DNA of 64,000 nt, taken from positions 2,790,001 to 2,854,000 of the forward strand of contig NZ_CP013480.3 of NCBI RefSeq assembly GCF_001465545.3, read 5' to 3'. A program made the translations under genes and the position numbers. Below, one piece after another: positions 10,129-19,525 of this stretch (position 1 is the stretch's first letter; each line of letters begins with the position of its first letter). The stretch is from Pandoraea norimbergensis (GTDB taxonomy: Bacteria; Pseudomonadota; Gammaproteobacteria; Burkholderiales; Burkholderiaceae). The notes below the pieces were generated by a model. That model was not told where the DNA came from. It saw nothing but the letters and a program-made list of their open reading frames with translations, and ran no database searches.

Positions 10129-10971
10129 ATGCCCTCGACTTTTCAGTACGGCGCCAATGTCGCCGCCAACGGCATTCGTCAGCATTACCTGCGCTACGGC
10201 GGCGTGCACGGCGCTCGTGCGGCGCGCCCGGCCATCGTGCTCATTCCCGGCATCACTAGTCCCGCTGTGACGTGGGGCTTCGTCGGCGAAGTGCTCGGCC
10301 GGGAGTTCGATACCTATGTGCTCGATGTGCGCGGACGCGGTCTGTCGAGTGCCTCCCCTGAACTGGACTACAGCCTCGACGCGCAAGCCGACGACGTTGT
10401 GGCACTGATCGCTGCGCTCAAGCTGGACCGAGCGATCCTCGTTGGTCATTCGATGGGGGCGCGCATCGCCGCACGTGCCGCAATGCGAGAGCCGCGCGGT
10501 TTAGTGTCGGTGGTGCTGATCGATCCGCCGGTGTCCGGTCCGGGCCGTCGAGAGTACCCCGGCAAGCTGCCGTGGTACGTCGACTCGATGGCACTCGCCC
10601 GCGCCGGTACGGATGCTGAGGGCATGCGCGCGTTCTGCCCCACATGGACCGAAGACGAGCGCACGCTGCGTGCCGAATGGCTGCATACGTGTGACGAGCG
10701 TGCCGTGCTGGCGTCATACGAAGGTTTCCACACGGATGACTTCCACGCCGATGCCGCGCGCCTGCAAGTGCCGTCTTTGTTGATCACGGCGCAAAACGGC
10801 GACGTAGTGCGCGACGACGATGTGGCCGAGTTGCAGCAGGCCACGCCGACGATGCGTCACGTGCGCGTGCCCAACGCCGGGCACATGATTCCTTGGGACA
10901 ACGCGGCCGGCTTCTACGCCGCGTTTGGCGATTTCCTCGGGGCAACGCTCGGCGGTCCGGTCAGCGCCTGA
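10129..10971 (+). CDS. nicD: N-formylmaleamate deformylase (alpha/beta hydrolase)
   Basis: The 280-residue alpha/beta hydrolase releases formate from N-formylmaleamate to give maleamate. The nucleophile elbow GHSMG puts the serine at residue 108, and the C-terminal NAGHMIPWD puts the catalytic histidine at 252. An acid in the LIDPPV region completes the usual triad. It lies 48 nt after nicE and 26 nt before nicX. The pathway assignment rests on position between nicE and nicX as well as on fold; the sequence alone would only say alpha/beta hydrolase. Confidence 0.88.
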   Translation: MPSTFQYGANVAANGIRQHYLRYGGVHGARAARPAIVLIPGITSPAVTWGFVGEVLGREFDTYVLDVRGRGLSSASPELDYSLDAQADDVVALIAALKLDRAILVGHSMGARIAARAAMREPRGLVSVVLIDPPVSGPGRREYPGKLPWYVDSMALARAGTDAEGMRAFCPTWTEDERTLRAEWLHTCDERAVLASYEGFHTDDFHADAARLQVPSLLITAQNGDVVRDDDVAELQQATPTMRHVRVPNAGHMIPWDNAAGFYAAFGDFLGATLGGPVSA

Positions 10972-10997
10972 CGTCATACAGAAACAGGAGCCAAACC

Positions 10998-12032
10998 ATG
11001 GCGATTAGCGATTACCAATTGATCGAAGCGTGGAAAGAGGTGCTCACGCTCTCGAAGCTAGAGCGCGGCCAGACCGTCACGATTCTCACCAGCGCGTCGA
11101 CGCATCCGCAAACGCTCCAGTGCGCATTGATCGCCACGCAGTCGATGGGCGCCATCGTCAACCGGCTCGATCTGCCGCCGGTCAATGGCGATAAGGCGTT
11201 TAGCCGCGACTCGCTTGCGTATCTCGGCACGACACCGCTGACCGGCAACCGAGCCGCAATTGCGGCGCTCAAGGAAAGCGACCTCGTGCTCGACCTGATG
11301 ACGCTGTTGTTCTCGCCAGAACAACACGACATTCTCAAAAGCGGCACGAAAATCCTGCTGGCGGTCGAGCCGCCGGAAGTGCTGGCGCGCATGGTGCCGA
11401 CGCTGGCCGACAAGGCGCGCGTACTGGCGGCGGCCGCCAAGCTGAGCGCCGCGCGCGAGATGCGGGTGACGTCGCCGGCCGGCACGTCGTTCATTTGCCC
11501 GATGGGTGAATTCGGTCCGACGGCGGAGTACGGTTTCGTCGATGAACCCGGGCGATGGGATCACTGGCCGAGCGGTTTTGCGTTGTCGTATCCGAACGAT
11601 CACACCGCGCACGGCACCATCGTGATCGATCGCGGCGACATCCTTCTGCCGCAAAAGCGTTATGTCACGGAGCCGATCGTACTGACCATCGAGAAGGGTT
11701 ACGCCACGCGCATCGAAGGCGGCGTTGATGCCGCGCTGCTGCGTGACTACATGGAGACGTTCCGCGACCCCGAGGGCTACGCCATCTCGCACATCGGCTG
11801 GGGGCTGCAACCGCGTGCGCGCTGGTCAACGCTGGGCCTGTACGACAGGGAGGCCACCATCGGCATGGACGCGCGTGCGTTCGAAGGCAACTTTCTGTTC
11901 TCGCTCGGCCCGAACAACGAAGGCGGCGGCAGTCGCACCACGACGTGTCACATCGACATTCCGCTGCGCAACTGCACCGTGTCGCTCGATGACGCCGTCA
12001 TGGTGAAAGACGGTCGAGTGATCAACGATTGA
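10998..12032 (+). CDS. nicX: 2,5-dihydroxypyridine 5,6-dioxygenase
   Basis: The 344-residue iron(II) extradiol-type ring-cleavage enzyme opens 2,5-dihydroxypyridine to N-formylmaleamate. The proposed metal ligands fall at His265 (SHIGWG), His318 and Asp320 (TCHIDIPL), the same numbers I recall for Pseudomonas putida NicX, which makes the assignment firm. The ATG at 10998 has an AGGAG about 9 bases upstream. It follows nicD closely, and nicF follows after 73 nt. Confidence 0.94.
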   Translation: MAISDYQLIEAWKEVLTLSKLERGQTVTILTSASTHPQTLQCALIATQSMGAIVNRLDLPPVNGDKAFSRDSLAYLGTTPLTGNRAAIAALKESDLVLDLMTLLFSPEQHDILKSGTKILLAVEPPEVLARMVPTLADKARVLAAAAKLSAAREMRVTSPAGTSFICPMGEFGPTAEYGFVDEPGRWDHWPSGFALSYPNDHTAHGTIVIDRGDILLPQKRYVTEPIVLTIEKGYATRIEGGVDAALLRDYMETFRDPEGYAISHIGWGLQPRARWSTLGLYDREATIGMDARAFEGNFLFSLGPNNEGGGSRTTTCHIDIPLRNCTVSLDDAVMVKDGRVIND

Positions 12033-12105
12033 ATCCTGCGGCACCACGCCGCGCAGCGCATCCCGGGCTGTGACCCGGCCAGCATCTCATCGCGAGACAA
12101 CCGAC

Positions 12106-12750
12106 ATGAGTGATACCCCGCAACACGCTGAAGCCCACGTTTATCAGCGGCAAGGCTTTGGCACGCCGCTGCCGGTGCACGGCAACATCGGCTTGCTGAT
12201 CGTCGATCTGGTGGTCGGCTTTGCCGATCCGAAGACCTTTGGCGGCGGCAACATTCCCCAAGCCATCGCACGAACGGTCGATGCGCTGGCATTGGCGCGC
12301 CAGCACGGCTGGCCCGTGGCGCATAGCCGCATCGTCTACGCCGGCGACGGCAGCGACGACAACGTCTTTTCGCTCAAAGTGCCGGGCATGGCGACACTCA
12401 CCGAAGATCACCCGAACAGCGCGATCGTGCCCGAGCTCACCCCGGCGCCGGGCGAATTGGTGGTTCGCAAGGTCGTGCCGTCGGCATTCTTTGGCACGCA
12501 ACTCGCGCCATGGCTGTCGCAGCGCGCCGTGCAGACGCTGCTCGTGGCCGGGGCAGTCACCAGCGGCTGCGTGCGGGCCAGCGTCGTCGATGCGATGTCG
12601 TACGGTTTTCGCCCGCTCGTATTGTCCGACTGTGTGGGCGACCGCGCCATTGCGCCGCACGAGGCGAATCTGTTCGATATGCAGCAAAAATACGCGGCAG
12701 TGATGCCGCTGGCGGATGCGATCGACGAGATCGAGAAGCGCACCCGCTGA
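12106..12750 (+). CDS. nicF: Maleamate amidohydrolase (isochorismatase fold)
   Basis: The 214-residue cysteine hydrolase deaminates maleamate to maleate. The Asp-Lys-Cys triad is visible: IVDLVVGF near residue 30, RKVVPSAFFGT near 130, and GAVTSGCVRASVVDA with the nucleophile at Cys155. The GAV-T-GCVR context is typical of N-carbamoylsarcosine/maleamate hydrolases. The ATG at 12106 matches the family N-terminus; the ribosome site is weak. It supplies maleate to NicE within the same operon. Confidence 0.92.
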   Translation: MSDTPQHAEAHVYQRQGFGTPLPVHGNIGLLIVDLVVGFADPKTFGGGNIPQAIARTVDALALARQHGWPVAHSRIVYAGDGSDDNVFSLKVPGMATLTEDHPNSAIVPELTPAPGELVVRKVVPSAFFGTQLAPWLSQRAVQTLLVAGAVTSGCVRASVVDAMSYGFRPLVLSDCVGDRAIAPHEANLFDMQQKYAAVMPLADAIDEIEKRTR

Positions 12751-12907
12751 CCGGAGAGCGGCGCGGCGGCATCGGCGTCACCGCCGCGCCGCCCGCCATG
12801 CCGAACCGAGGGCAGTGGATGCTGCGGTTGACGCGCCAATATTGTCCCCCTAGCGTGATGACTGGCACGGTGCGAGGGCACCTGCCGAACCACAGGAATC
12901 TCCGCTC

Positions 12908-15196
12908 GTGAACCGCTCTGAATTGCTGGCGCGCGACGGCTGCCTGACGGTAATCCGCCAGCCTGCCGTGCCAATCAAGCCTGCGCCCGGCCAGCCCGGC
13001 AGTCATTCGACCTTCGTGCCCGTCGTGCCCGAGGTCTTTGTCGCCGTGCTCGACGACGGCCGCATCCTTGCGTTCAACGGTCACGTCGACCTCGGTACCG
13101 GTATCCGCACATCGCTGGCGCAGATCGTTGCCGAGGAGCTTGACGTCGAGGCTGCACGGGTTCAGATGCAGTTGGGTCACACCGACGCCACGCCGAATCA
13201 GGGCCCGACCATCGCGAGCGCGACCATTCAGATCTCCGCGGTGCCGCTGCGCTGCGCCGCCGCTCAGGCGCGCCACGCGCTGATCGAACTGGCGAGCCGT
13301 CGCTTCGGCATTCCGGTGACGAATTTGCGCTGCGACGGCGGCCGGATCTTCGGCGAAAACGAAGCTGGCGTCGCTTGCAGCGCTTCGTTTGCAGAGTTAG
13401 TGAAAGGCGAGCGCGTTGCCCTCACGCTTGACCTGCACACGCCCGTCAAAGACCCCGCGACGTATCGGATCGTTGGCAAATCGTCGCGTCGCGTCGATCT
13501 GCCCGCCAAGGCGAGCGGCCAACTGACGTTCGTACACGACATGCGTGTGCCGGGCATGCTGCATGGCCGCGTGGTACGGCCGCCCTACAGCGGCATTGAT
13601 ACAGGGGCGTTCGTCGGCACGTCGCTACTATCGGTCGACGAGTCGTCCGTCGCGCATTTGCCGGGCGTGAAGGCTGTCGTCGTCATTGGTGACTTTGTTG
13701 GCGTAGTCGCGTTGCGTGAGGAGCAAGCCATCCGCGCAGCGCGCGAGCTACGCGTGACGTGGAAGCCATTGCCCGCGCTACCGTCGATGAATGACCCGGC
13801 GGCAGCAGTTGCCTCGGCACCGGCAAAACGCCGGGCGTTGCTGGAGGAGGGCGATGTCGATGCCGCGTTCGCACGCGACGACGTCGTGACGCTTGAGCGC
13901 ACTTACGTCTGGCCCTATCAGATGCATGGTTCGATCGGGCCATCGTGCGCACTGGCAGACTATCGCGCCGCTGATGACGGGCGAATCACCGTCTGGTCCG
14001 GCACCCAGAATCCGGTGTCGTTACGTTACGACCTTGCGCAGCTGATTTCACGGGACGAGGCGGACATCGATATCGTTCGCATGGAGGCGGCAGGCTGCTA
14101 TGGGCGCAATTGTGCCGACGATGTCTGTGGCGACGCCTTGCTGCTTTCGCGTGCGGTCGGTGCGCCCGTGCGCGTGCAACTGTCGCGTGCCGACGAGCAT
14201 CTGTGGGAGCCGAAAGGCACGGGGCAGGTGGTCACGGTGCGTGGTGCTGCCACCCGTGCCGGTGAATTGCTCGCCTACGACTTTGTCTCGCGCTATCCGT
14301 CAAACGACGCCCCGATTCTCGCGGCACTGTTGACGGGGCAAGTCCCGCCGATTGGCGGCGTCTTCGAGATGGGCGACCGCACGGCGGTGTCGCCGTACGA
14401 GAGCCCGAGCCGGCGCTTTGCTTGCGACGACATGGCGCCGCTCGTGCGCGCATCATGGTTTCGGGGCGTCTCGGCACTCCCCAATTCGTTTGCGCATGAC
14501 TCGTTTGCCGACGAAATGGCCGCCGCCACTGGCGTCGATCCTTTGCAGTTCAAGCTGGCTCACCTTAAAGACACGCGCGCCATCGAGTTGGTGACGGCGG
14601 TCGCCACACGCGCCGGTTGGACGCCGCGCTCGCAAGATTCGTCGCGCTGGGAAACCGAACAGCGCTACGTGCGCGGGCGTGGCGTGGCCTATGCACGCTA
14701 CGTCCACAGCCGCTTCCCGGGCTTCGGTGCGGCATGGTCGGCGTGGATTGCGGATGTGCTGGTCGATCGTGTGACGGGGGAGGTTCGGGTCGAGCGAGTG
14801 ACGGTCGGCCAAGACACCGGCACGATGATCAATCCGGATGGCGTGCGTCATCAACTGCACGGCAACGTCGTGCAGGTGCTCAGCCGCTCGCTCAAAGAGC
14901 GCGTTCGCTTCGTCGATGGGCGGGTGGCGAGTCGCGAGTGGGGCAGCTATCCGATTTTGACGTTTGCCGAACTGCCCGCGCTGGACGTCGTGCTCATGCC
15001 GCGTCAGGGGGAGCCGCCGATGGGTGCCGGAGAGTCGGCATCGGTGCCGGGGCCGGCAGCACTGGCCAACGCGATCTACGACGCGACGGGCGTGCGCATC
15101 GTCGTGCCGCCTTTCACACCTGAGACCGTGCGTGCCGCTTTGGCGCAGGCCGGGCGGTTGCTGCATTCACCACAACCGACGGCCACGTCAACGTAA
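12908..15196 (+). CDS. nicB1: Nicotinate dehydrogenase molybdopterin subunit B1
   Basis: The 762-residue xanthine-dehydrogenase-type subunit carries the molybdenum active site that hydroxylates nicotinate at C6. Two aldehyde oxidase-like segments are seen: FNGHVDLGTGIRTSLAQIVAEEL and QGPTIASATIQ at the start, and PPMGAGESASVPGPAALANAIYDATG near the C-terminus with the catalytic glutamate. A central KASGQLTFVHDMRVPGMLHGRVVRPP is the conserved linker. The GTG start at 12908 has AGGA 10 bases upstream. It ends the plus-strand operon, about 5 kb from its partner genes nicA and nicB2, which are in the divergent operon, so the holoenzyme is assembled from two transcripts. Confidence 0.88.
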   Translation: MNRSELLARDGCLTVIRQPAVPIKPAPGQPGSHSTFVPVVPEVFVAVLDDGRILAFNGHVDLGTGIRTSLAQIVAEELDVEAARVQMQLGHTDATPNQGPTIASATIQISAVPLRCAAAQARHALIELASRRFGIPVTNLRCDGGRIFGENEAGVACSASFAELVKGERVALTLDLHTPVKDPATYRIVGKSSRRVDLPAKASGQLTFVHDMRVPGMLHGRVVRPPYSGIDTGAFVGTSLLSVDESSVAHLPGVKAVVVIGDFVGVVALREEQAIRAARELRVTWKPLPALPSMNDPAAAVASAPAKRRALLEEGDVDAAFARDDVVTLERTYVWPYQMHGSIGPSCALADYRAADDGRITVWSGTQNPVSLRYDLAQLISRDEADIDIVRMEAAGCYGRNCADDVCGDALLLSRAVGAPVRVQLSRADEHLWEPKGTGQVVTVRGAATRAGELLAYDFVSRYPSNDAPILAALLTGQVPPIGGVFEMGDRTAVSPYESPSRRFACDDMAPLVRASWFRGVSALPNSFAHDSFADEMAAATGVDPLQFKLAHLKDTRAIELVTAVATRAGWTPRSQDSSRWETEQRYVRGRGVAYARYVHSRFPGFGAAWSAWIADVLVDRVTGEVRVERVTVGQDTGTMINPDGVRHQLHGNVVQVLSRSLKERVRFVDGRVASREWGSYPILTFAELPALDVVLMPRQGEPPMGAGESASVPGPAALANAIYDATGVRIVVPPFTPETVRAALAQAGRLLHSPQPTATST

Positions 15197-15222
15197 CCGC
15201 AGGGGCGCGCAGTGTGCGCGCC

Positions 15223-15669
15223 TCATTCTGCCGCGTCGGCATCCATCATCTTTCGCATGAGGAACACCAGCGCCACGCGCTCGGCCGGATTCAGCGCACC
15301 GTAAGTCCGCTCGGTCACTTCCTTGGCAAACGGCACGGTGTGATTGATCAGGGCCAGCCCTTGTTCGGTGGCGGTCACGAGCAGCTTGCGCCCATCGCTG
15401 GGGTCGGCCGTGACTTCGATGAGCTTTCGCGCCTTCAGCCGCTCGATCACGCCTCGAATGGTCGCCTGGTCGATCGCCGTCGTCTTGACGATGTCGTTGA
15501 GCGAGCACGATTGCTTTTCCTTGACCGTGCACAGCGCGACGAATTGCGCCGCCGTCAGATCCGAATCGGGGATGGCGTCCTGAAAGATGGCGACGTGGCG
15601 CTGATAGGCGCGCCGAAGCAGGTGGCCGATCTGATCGTGGAAGTCGTAAGAGTCTTTTCGCGACGTCAT
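15223..15669 (-). CDS. nicR: MarR-family regulator, NicR/BpsR-like
   Basis: The 148-residue winged-helix protein has a DLTAAQFVALCTVKE recognition region, the SLNDIVKTTAIDQATIRGVIERLKARKLIEV helix-turn-helix and a DPSDGRKLLVTAT wing. In Pseudomonas and Bordetella this MarR member represses nic genes and is released by 6-hydroxynicotinate. It is convergent with nicB1 and divergent from the ABC importer. The ATG at 15669 is preferred over longer frames that run into the promoter. A GTGTACAC core 30 bp upstream (15699-15710) may allow autoregulation. Confidence 0.85.
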   Translation of the reverse strand: MTSRKDSYDFHDQIGHLLRRAYQRHVAIFQDAIPDSDLTAAQFVALCTVKEKQSCSLNDIVKTTAIDQATIRGVIERLKARKLIEVTADPSDGRKLLVTATEQGLALINHTVPFAKEVTERTYGALNPAERVALVFLMRKMMDADAAE

Positions 15670-15867
15670 GAGGCGGTGCCCAGGTTGGAGTGGGTGAAGT
15701 GTACACCCTGTAAGCGTTGTCACTAAAGCGCTGTTATCAGGGCATTTGCGCTGCATCAAACGGGTGATGTCGCTGCAAATACGGCGCGCCTCATCCGAGT
15801 GCATGCCGTGCCGCGGGGCACCAAACACGGGATGGTGTGCACCGATGCGTGACGTTGATCGCAATTT

Positions 15868-15884
15868 ATAACGTACACATTAAT
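15868..15884. promoter_or_regulatory. Nic-like operator variant
   Basis: ATAACGTACACATTAAT shares CGTACACA and the AT-rich flank with the two 19-nt nic operators. The match is weaker, so NicR control of the importer is only a possibility. Confidence 0.4.
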
Positions 15885-16032
15885 TTTCTGGTCAAAAAAT
15901 ACGCGATGATTCGGTGACGTTGCGTGCATTGAAGTGCATCAATATCACGACGAAACACCTTGAATTACAGGTATTTCATCATTGTGCAGCGCAGCTGAGT
16001 GCAAACCCCTAGGTGATGGCATGAACATTGCG

Positions 16033-16060
16033 TTGCAATGATTATTTGAGTGTCTACAAT
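16033..16060 (+). promoter_or_regulatory. Predicted sigma-70 promoter of the ABC importer
   Basis: TTGCAA (16033-16038), a 16-nt spacer and TACAAT (16055-16060), 67 bp before the start codon. Confidence 0.5.
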
Positions 16061-16127
16061 GTATTTGCGCGAACAAGACGCGCGCAAAATCCGACGAACC
16101 ATTTGCATGTTTGACCCGGAGCTGAAG

Positions 16128-17114
16128 ATGACGAATCTGTTCAAGCGCGCTTGCCTGACGTTGGGCGCCGCGGCCATGTTGCTGCCTGCGGCGCGCGCGG
16201 TTCACGCCGAGGAGATCTCGGTGACGCAGTGGGGCAACAGTCTGTACGGGTTGCCGTATGCCGTAGCGATGGACAAGGGATTGTTCAAGAAGTCCGGCAT
16301 CGACATTACCGGCATCCTCAGCTCGGGTGGTGGCGGCACCACAGTGCGCAATATTCTCGCCAGCAAGACGCCTTACGGTGAAGTCGCGGTGTCGGCAGCC
16401 CTCGCGGCAGCGCGTCAGGGCATGGACGTCGTGATCGTCAACGTCGGCACACGCAGCGTGGCCGAAGCGTCGATGGTGACGATGCCCAATAGCGACGTGA
16501 AGTCGATTGACGATCTGGTCGGCAAAAAGGTGGCGATCACCTCGCCCAAAAGCGTATCGGAAATGCTCTTCCTGATGGCCCTGCGCGACAAGGGTATCGA
16601 TCAGAGCAAGGTCACGCGCGTCGCTTCGGGCGGCTACGTCAACGGTATGACGATGCTGGAGCAGGGCGCCGTGTCGGGTGCCGTCGCCATCGAACCGCTG
16701 TCGATCGTGCGCAAGGACAAATATCGCGTGGTGTATCGCGCGGGCGATCTGCTGCATCCGATGACCACGTCGGTCGGTATCACGACGCGCGAATTCGCCA
16801 AATCGAATCCCGACACGTTGCGCGCGATCATCGCCGGCCGCCGCGCGGGCGTCGATGCGACGTATGCCGATCCGGCGGGCGCGGCGAAGATTCTCGAAAC
16901 CAGCTTCAAGCTCACCCCGGCGGTCGCGAAAGAAGCCGTCGACAACATGGTGCGCTCACGGATGTGGAGCACGGGCGAGTTTGATCGCGCCGAGCTGGAT
17001 CGCATGGTCGACGGCCTGAAGCTCGTCGGCGAAATCAAGGACAACGTCGACTGGTCGAAACTCGTCGACACCCGCTTTCTGCCTGCCGACCTGAAGACCA
17101 AGGGGACTCTATGA
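16128..17114 (+). CDS. NitT/TauT-family ABC transporter substrate-binding protein
   Basis: The 328-residue secreted protein has a signal peptide (positively charged start, hydrophobic core, cleavage near AVHA-EE at about residue 29). It has the SsuA/TauA-like fold pattern: YGLPYAVAMDKGLFKKSGIDI at the N-terminus and a GGGGTTVRNILA ligand loop. The ATG at 16128 has GGAG 6 bases upstream. It overlaps the ATPase gene by ATGA. The substrate is unknown. Position beside nicR and the weak nic-like operator allow a pyridine-carboxylate or other aromatic acid. Sulfonate or nitrate-type ligands are the family alternatives. Confidence 0.85.
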   Translation: MTNLFKRACLTLGAAAMLLPAARAVHAEEISVTQWGNSLYGLPYAVAMDKGLFKKSGIDITGILSSGGGGTTVRNILASKTPYGEVAVSAALAAARQGMDVVIVNVGTRSVAEASMVTMPNSDVKSIDDLVGKKVAITSPKSVSEMLFLMALRDKGIDQSKVTRVASGGYVNGMTMLEQGAVSGAVAIEPLSIVRKDKYRVVYRAGDLLHPMTTSVGITTREFAKSNPDTLRAIIAGRRAGVDATYADPAGAAKILETSFKLTPAVAKEAVDNMVRSRMWSTGEFDRAELDRMVDGLKLVGEIKDNVDWSKLVDTRFLPADLKTKGTL

Positions 17115-17989
17115 ACCTGCCGTACGCGAATCCGATGCTGCACATCATCGAAGGGGGCGCCGCGCGCGTGCCTGTACCGGTCGAACAACCCGAACCGCAC
17201 GCGGTACTTACCGGCGTGACCCGCTACTTCAGCAAACCCGGCGAACGCGAATTGTTCCATGCGCTGGGCCCCATCGATCTGACGTTGTTCAAGGGCGAGT
17301 TCTTTTCGGTGGTCGGCCCGTCCGGGTGCGGCAAATCGACGTTGCTCGATGCGCTCGCCGGGCTCGCCAAGCCCAGCAGCGGTACGGTGACGTTCGAGGG
17401 CATGCCGGTCAAGGGTGTTCCTGACGGTGTCGGCGTGGTGTTTCAGGAGGATGCGTCGTTTCCGTGGCTGACCGTGCGTGACAACATCTCGTTCGGCCTG
17501 CGCATGGCGGGCGTCGACGGGGCAGAGGTCAAGCGCCGCGTCGATTATGCGATGGGCTTCATGGGGCTGCGCGACTTCGCCAACGCTTATCCCGCGCAAC
17601 TCTCGGGGGGCATGCGCCAGCGCGTTTGCATTGCGCGCACGCTGGTCATCCAGCCGCGCCTGATTCTGCTCGATGAGCCGTTTGGCGCACTGGACCAACA
17701 GACCCGCCTGCTGATGGGCGACGAGTTGCTGCGCCTGTGGCGTGAGACGTCGGCCACGGTCCTGCTGATTACGCACGCGCTCGATGAGGCAGCCATGTTG
17801 TCGGATCGCGTCGGCGTGATGTCGTCACGCCCCGGGTTGTTCATCGACATCGTCGAGACCGGCTGGGAGCGGGACCGCGACAGCACGGTGGTGTCCACGC
17901 CGCGCTTTGGCGAGATTACCGCACGCCTGTGGGAGAAGTTGCGCATCGAATCGCTCAAGGTCATGGGCGCAGACCGCGCGGCGCACTGA
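17111..17989 (+). CDS. ABC transporter ATP-binding protein (NitT/TauT type)
   Basis: The 292-residue nucleotide-binding subunit has a Walker A GPSGCGKSTLLDAL, a Q-loop in FQEDASFPWLTV, the signature LSGGMRQR and Walker B LILLDEPFGALD followed by the H-loop LLITHALDEA. Its ATG overlaps the stop of the binding-protein gene, which implies translational coupling. It energises import through the two permeases that follow. Confidence 0.93.
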   Translation: MNLPYANPMLHIIEGGAARVPVPVEQPEPHAVLTGVTRYFSKPGERELFHALGPIDLTLFKGEFFSVVGPSGCGKSTLLDALAGLAKPSSGTVTFEGMPVKGVPDGVGVVFQEDASFPWLTVRDNISFGLRMAGVDGAEVKRRVDYAMGFMGLRDFANAYPAQLSGGMRQRVCIARTLVIQPRLILLDEPFGALDQQTRLLMGDELLRLWRETSATVLLITHALDEAAMLSDRVGVMSSRPGLFIDIVETGWERDRDSTVVSTPRFGEITARLWEKLRIESLKVMGADRAAH

Positions 17990-18008
17990 TGGCCCGGCAC
18001 CAGGAGTC

Positions 18009-18773
18009 ATGATGAAACGAGTGATCAAGCGGGAAACCGCGTGGCGCAGCGGCGTGGTGATCGGCTTCGTGCTGCTCATCGAGTTCCTGTGCCGGGTGGG
18101 CACCATTCCCGCATCAGTGATGATTGCCCCCAGCGCGATGGCGACGCATGCGATCGAGATTCTGCGCGACGGACGCTTTATGCACGATATCGTGACGAGT
18201 TTCGTCAATATCGTGGCAGCATCGGTCGTGGCAGTCGTGCTCGGCTTCGTGCTGGGTCTGGCGATTCATGTGATGCCCGGCGTACGGCGCGCCGTCGAAC
18301 CGATCATGGCGAGCTATTACGCAGTGCCGACGTTCATCTTCTACCCCGTGTTCATCGTCCTGTTCGGCGTCGGCTCGCTGCCGATCATCGCCATTGCCGT
18401 CATGCTGGCTGTCGTCACCATGATTACGGCCACGTTGACCGGGCTCGATCGCATTCCGCGCTCACTGTCGAAGACCGCGAGCGTGATGCGGCTCTCGCCC
18501 TGGCAGTCGGCGCTGCGGGTCAAGCTGCCGGCAGCGCTGCCTTATCTGTTCAGCGGCGTGAAATTGTCGGTGGCGTATGCGTTCATCGGTGTGATTGCGT
18601 CCGAGTTCATCCTGTCGGGGTCGGGCATCGGCTACGCCATCGGGTATGCCTACAACAACTTCGAGAACGACGACATGTACGCGCTGATGCTGATGGTGCT
18701 CGTCGCCGTCACGCTGATCAATCTGGTACTTAACCGCCTCGACACGCGCTTTCAGGCGCGGCGTCAGCGCTGA
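18009..18773 (+). CDS. ABC transporter permease 1 (NitT/TauT type)
   Basis: This protein of about 254 residues has six predicted membrane segments and the cytoplasmic coupling (EAA-like) loop around KTASVMRLSPWQSALRVKLPAALPYLFSGVKLS. Two adjacent ATG codons (18009 and 18012) follow an AGGAG; the second has the better spacing, and the difference is one residue. It differs clearly from the second permease, so the channel is probably a heterodimer. Confidence 0.9.
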   Translation: MMKRVIKRETAWRSGVVIGFVLLIEFLCRVGTIPASVMIAPSAMATHAIEILRDGRFMHDIVTSFVNIVAASVVAVVLGFVLGLAIHVMPGVRRAVEPIMASYYAVPTFIFYPVFIVLFGVGSLPIIAIAVMLAVVTMITATLTGLDRIPRSLSKTASVMRLSPWQSALRVKLPAALPYLFSGVKLSVAYAFIGVIASEFILSGSGIGYAIGYAYNNFENDDMYALMLMVLVAVTLINLVLNRLDTRFQARRQR

Positions 18774-18793
18774 GCGGGTCACGGAGAATTCGC

Positions 18794-19525
18794 ATGAAGA
18801 AGCTGATCGGACCGTTGGGCGTGGTGCTCGTTGTAGTGCTAGCGTGGGAGGCGTTGCATCTGGCCGTGGGCAGTGCGTCGCTGAGCTCGCCAGCGGCCAC
18901 TGCCGTGGAGCTATGGCAGATGCTGGGTACGGCGTCGTTCTGGGATAACGTGGCCGAAACCGGGCGGGCGTTGATTTATGCCCTGATCATTGCCATCACC
19001 GGGGGGATTGCGCTGGGGGTGCTGCTGGGCATCAACCGCATGGCAGGCACCGTGGCCGAGCCGCTGCTGGTCAATCTGTACTCCTTGCCGAAAGTCACGC
19101 TGTATCCACTGGTGTTGCTGATTTTCGGGTTGGGACTGTCGGCCAAAGTGGCGTTTGGCGTGATGCACGGCCTGATCCCGATTCTCGTTTTCACGATGAA
19201 CGCCATTCGCCAGATGAAGCCCGTCTATGTGCGCGCGGCTCGTACGATGGCCATGCCGTTTCCGCAGATCGTCTGGCATATCGTATTGCCAGCGATCTTT
19301 CCGGAGATCGTGGCGGGCATGCGGCTGGGCTTTTCGCTCACGCTGCTGGGGGTGCTGATCGGCGAGATGTTCGCCTCGCAAAAGGGCTTGGGCTATCTGC
19401 TGACCAATGCCATGAACCTCGGCGACATCGGTACGATCATGTCGGTTGCGCTGTTCCTCACTCTGTTCGCGCTGACGTGCAACGGCCTGCTGATGGCGGC
19501 TGATAAGCGTCTGAAGCATCGGTAA
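18794..19525 (+). CDS. ABC transporter permease 2 (NitT/TauT type)
   Basis: The 243-residue membrane protein has about six helices and a coupling loop VRAARTMAMPFPQIVWHIVLPAIFPEIVAGMRLG. It starts 20 nt after permease 1 with GGAGA upstream and ends the importer operon. Together with the binding protein, ATPase and permease 1 it completes a full importer. Confidence 0.9.
   Translation: MKKLIGPLGVVLVVVLAWEALHLAVGSASLSSPAATAVELWQMLGTASFWDNVAETGRALIYALIIAITGGIALGVLLGINRMAGTVAEPLLVNLYSLPKVTLYPLVLLIFGLGLSAKVAFGVMHGLIPILVFTMNAIRQMKPVYVRAARTMAMPFPQIVWHIVLPAIFPEIVAGMRLGFSLTLLGVLIGEMFASQKGLGYLLTNAMNLGDIGTIMSVALFLTLFALTCNGLLMAADKRLKHR

Larger units (their letters stand above)
15670..16127. promoter_or_regulatory. 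Divergent region between nicR and the ABC importer
   Basis: This 458-bp gene-free region holds a GTGTACAC core at 15699-15710 just before nicR, a nic-like element ATAACGTACACATTAAT at 15868-15884, and a promoter for the importer at 16033-16060. An AT-rich tract surrounds 15860-15910. Confidence 0.5.

Noticed and set aside
16050..16127. An upstream start for the ABC binding protein
   Set aside because: It would put charged residues ahead of the signal peptide and overlap the predicted promoter; ATG 16128 has GGAG and starts a proper signal peptide.
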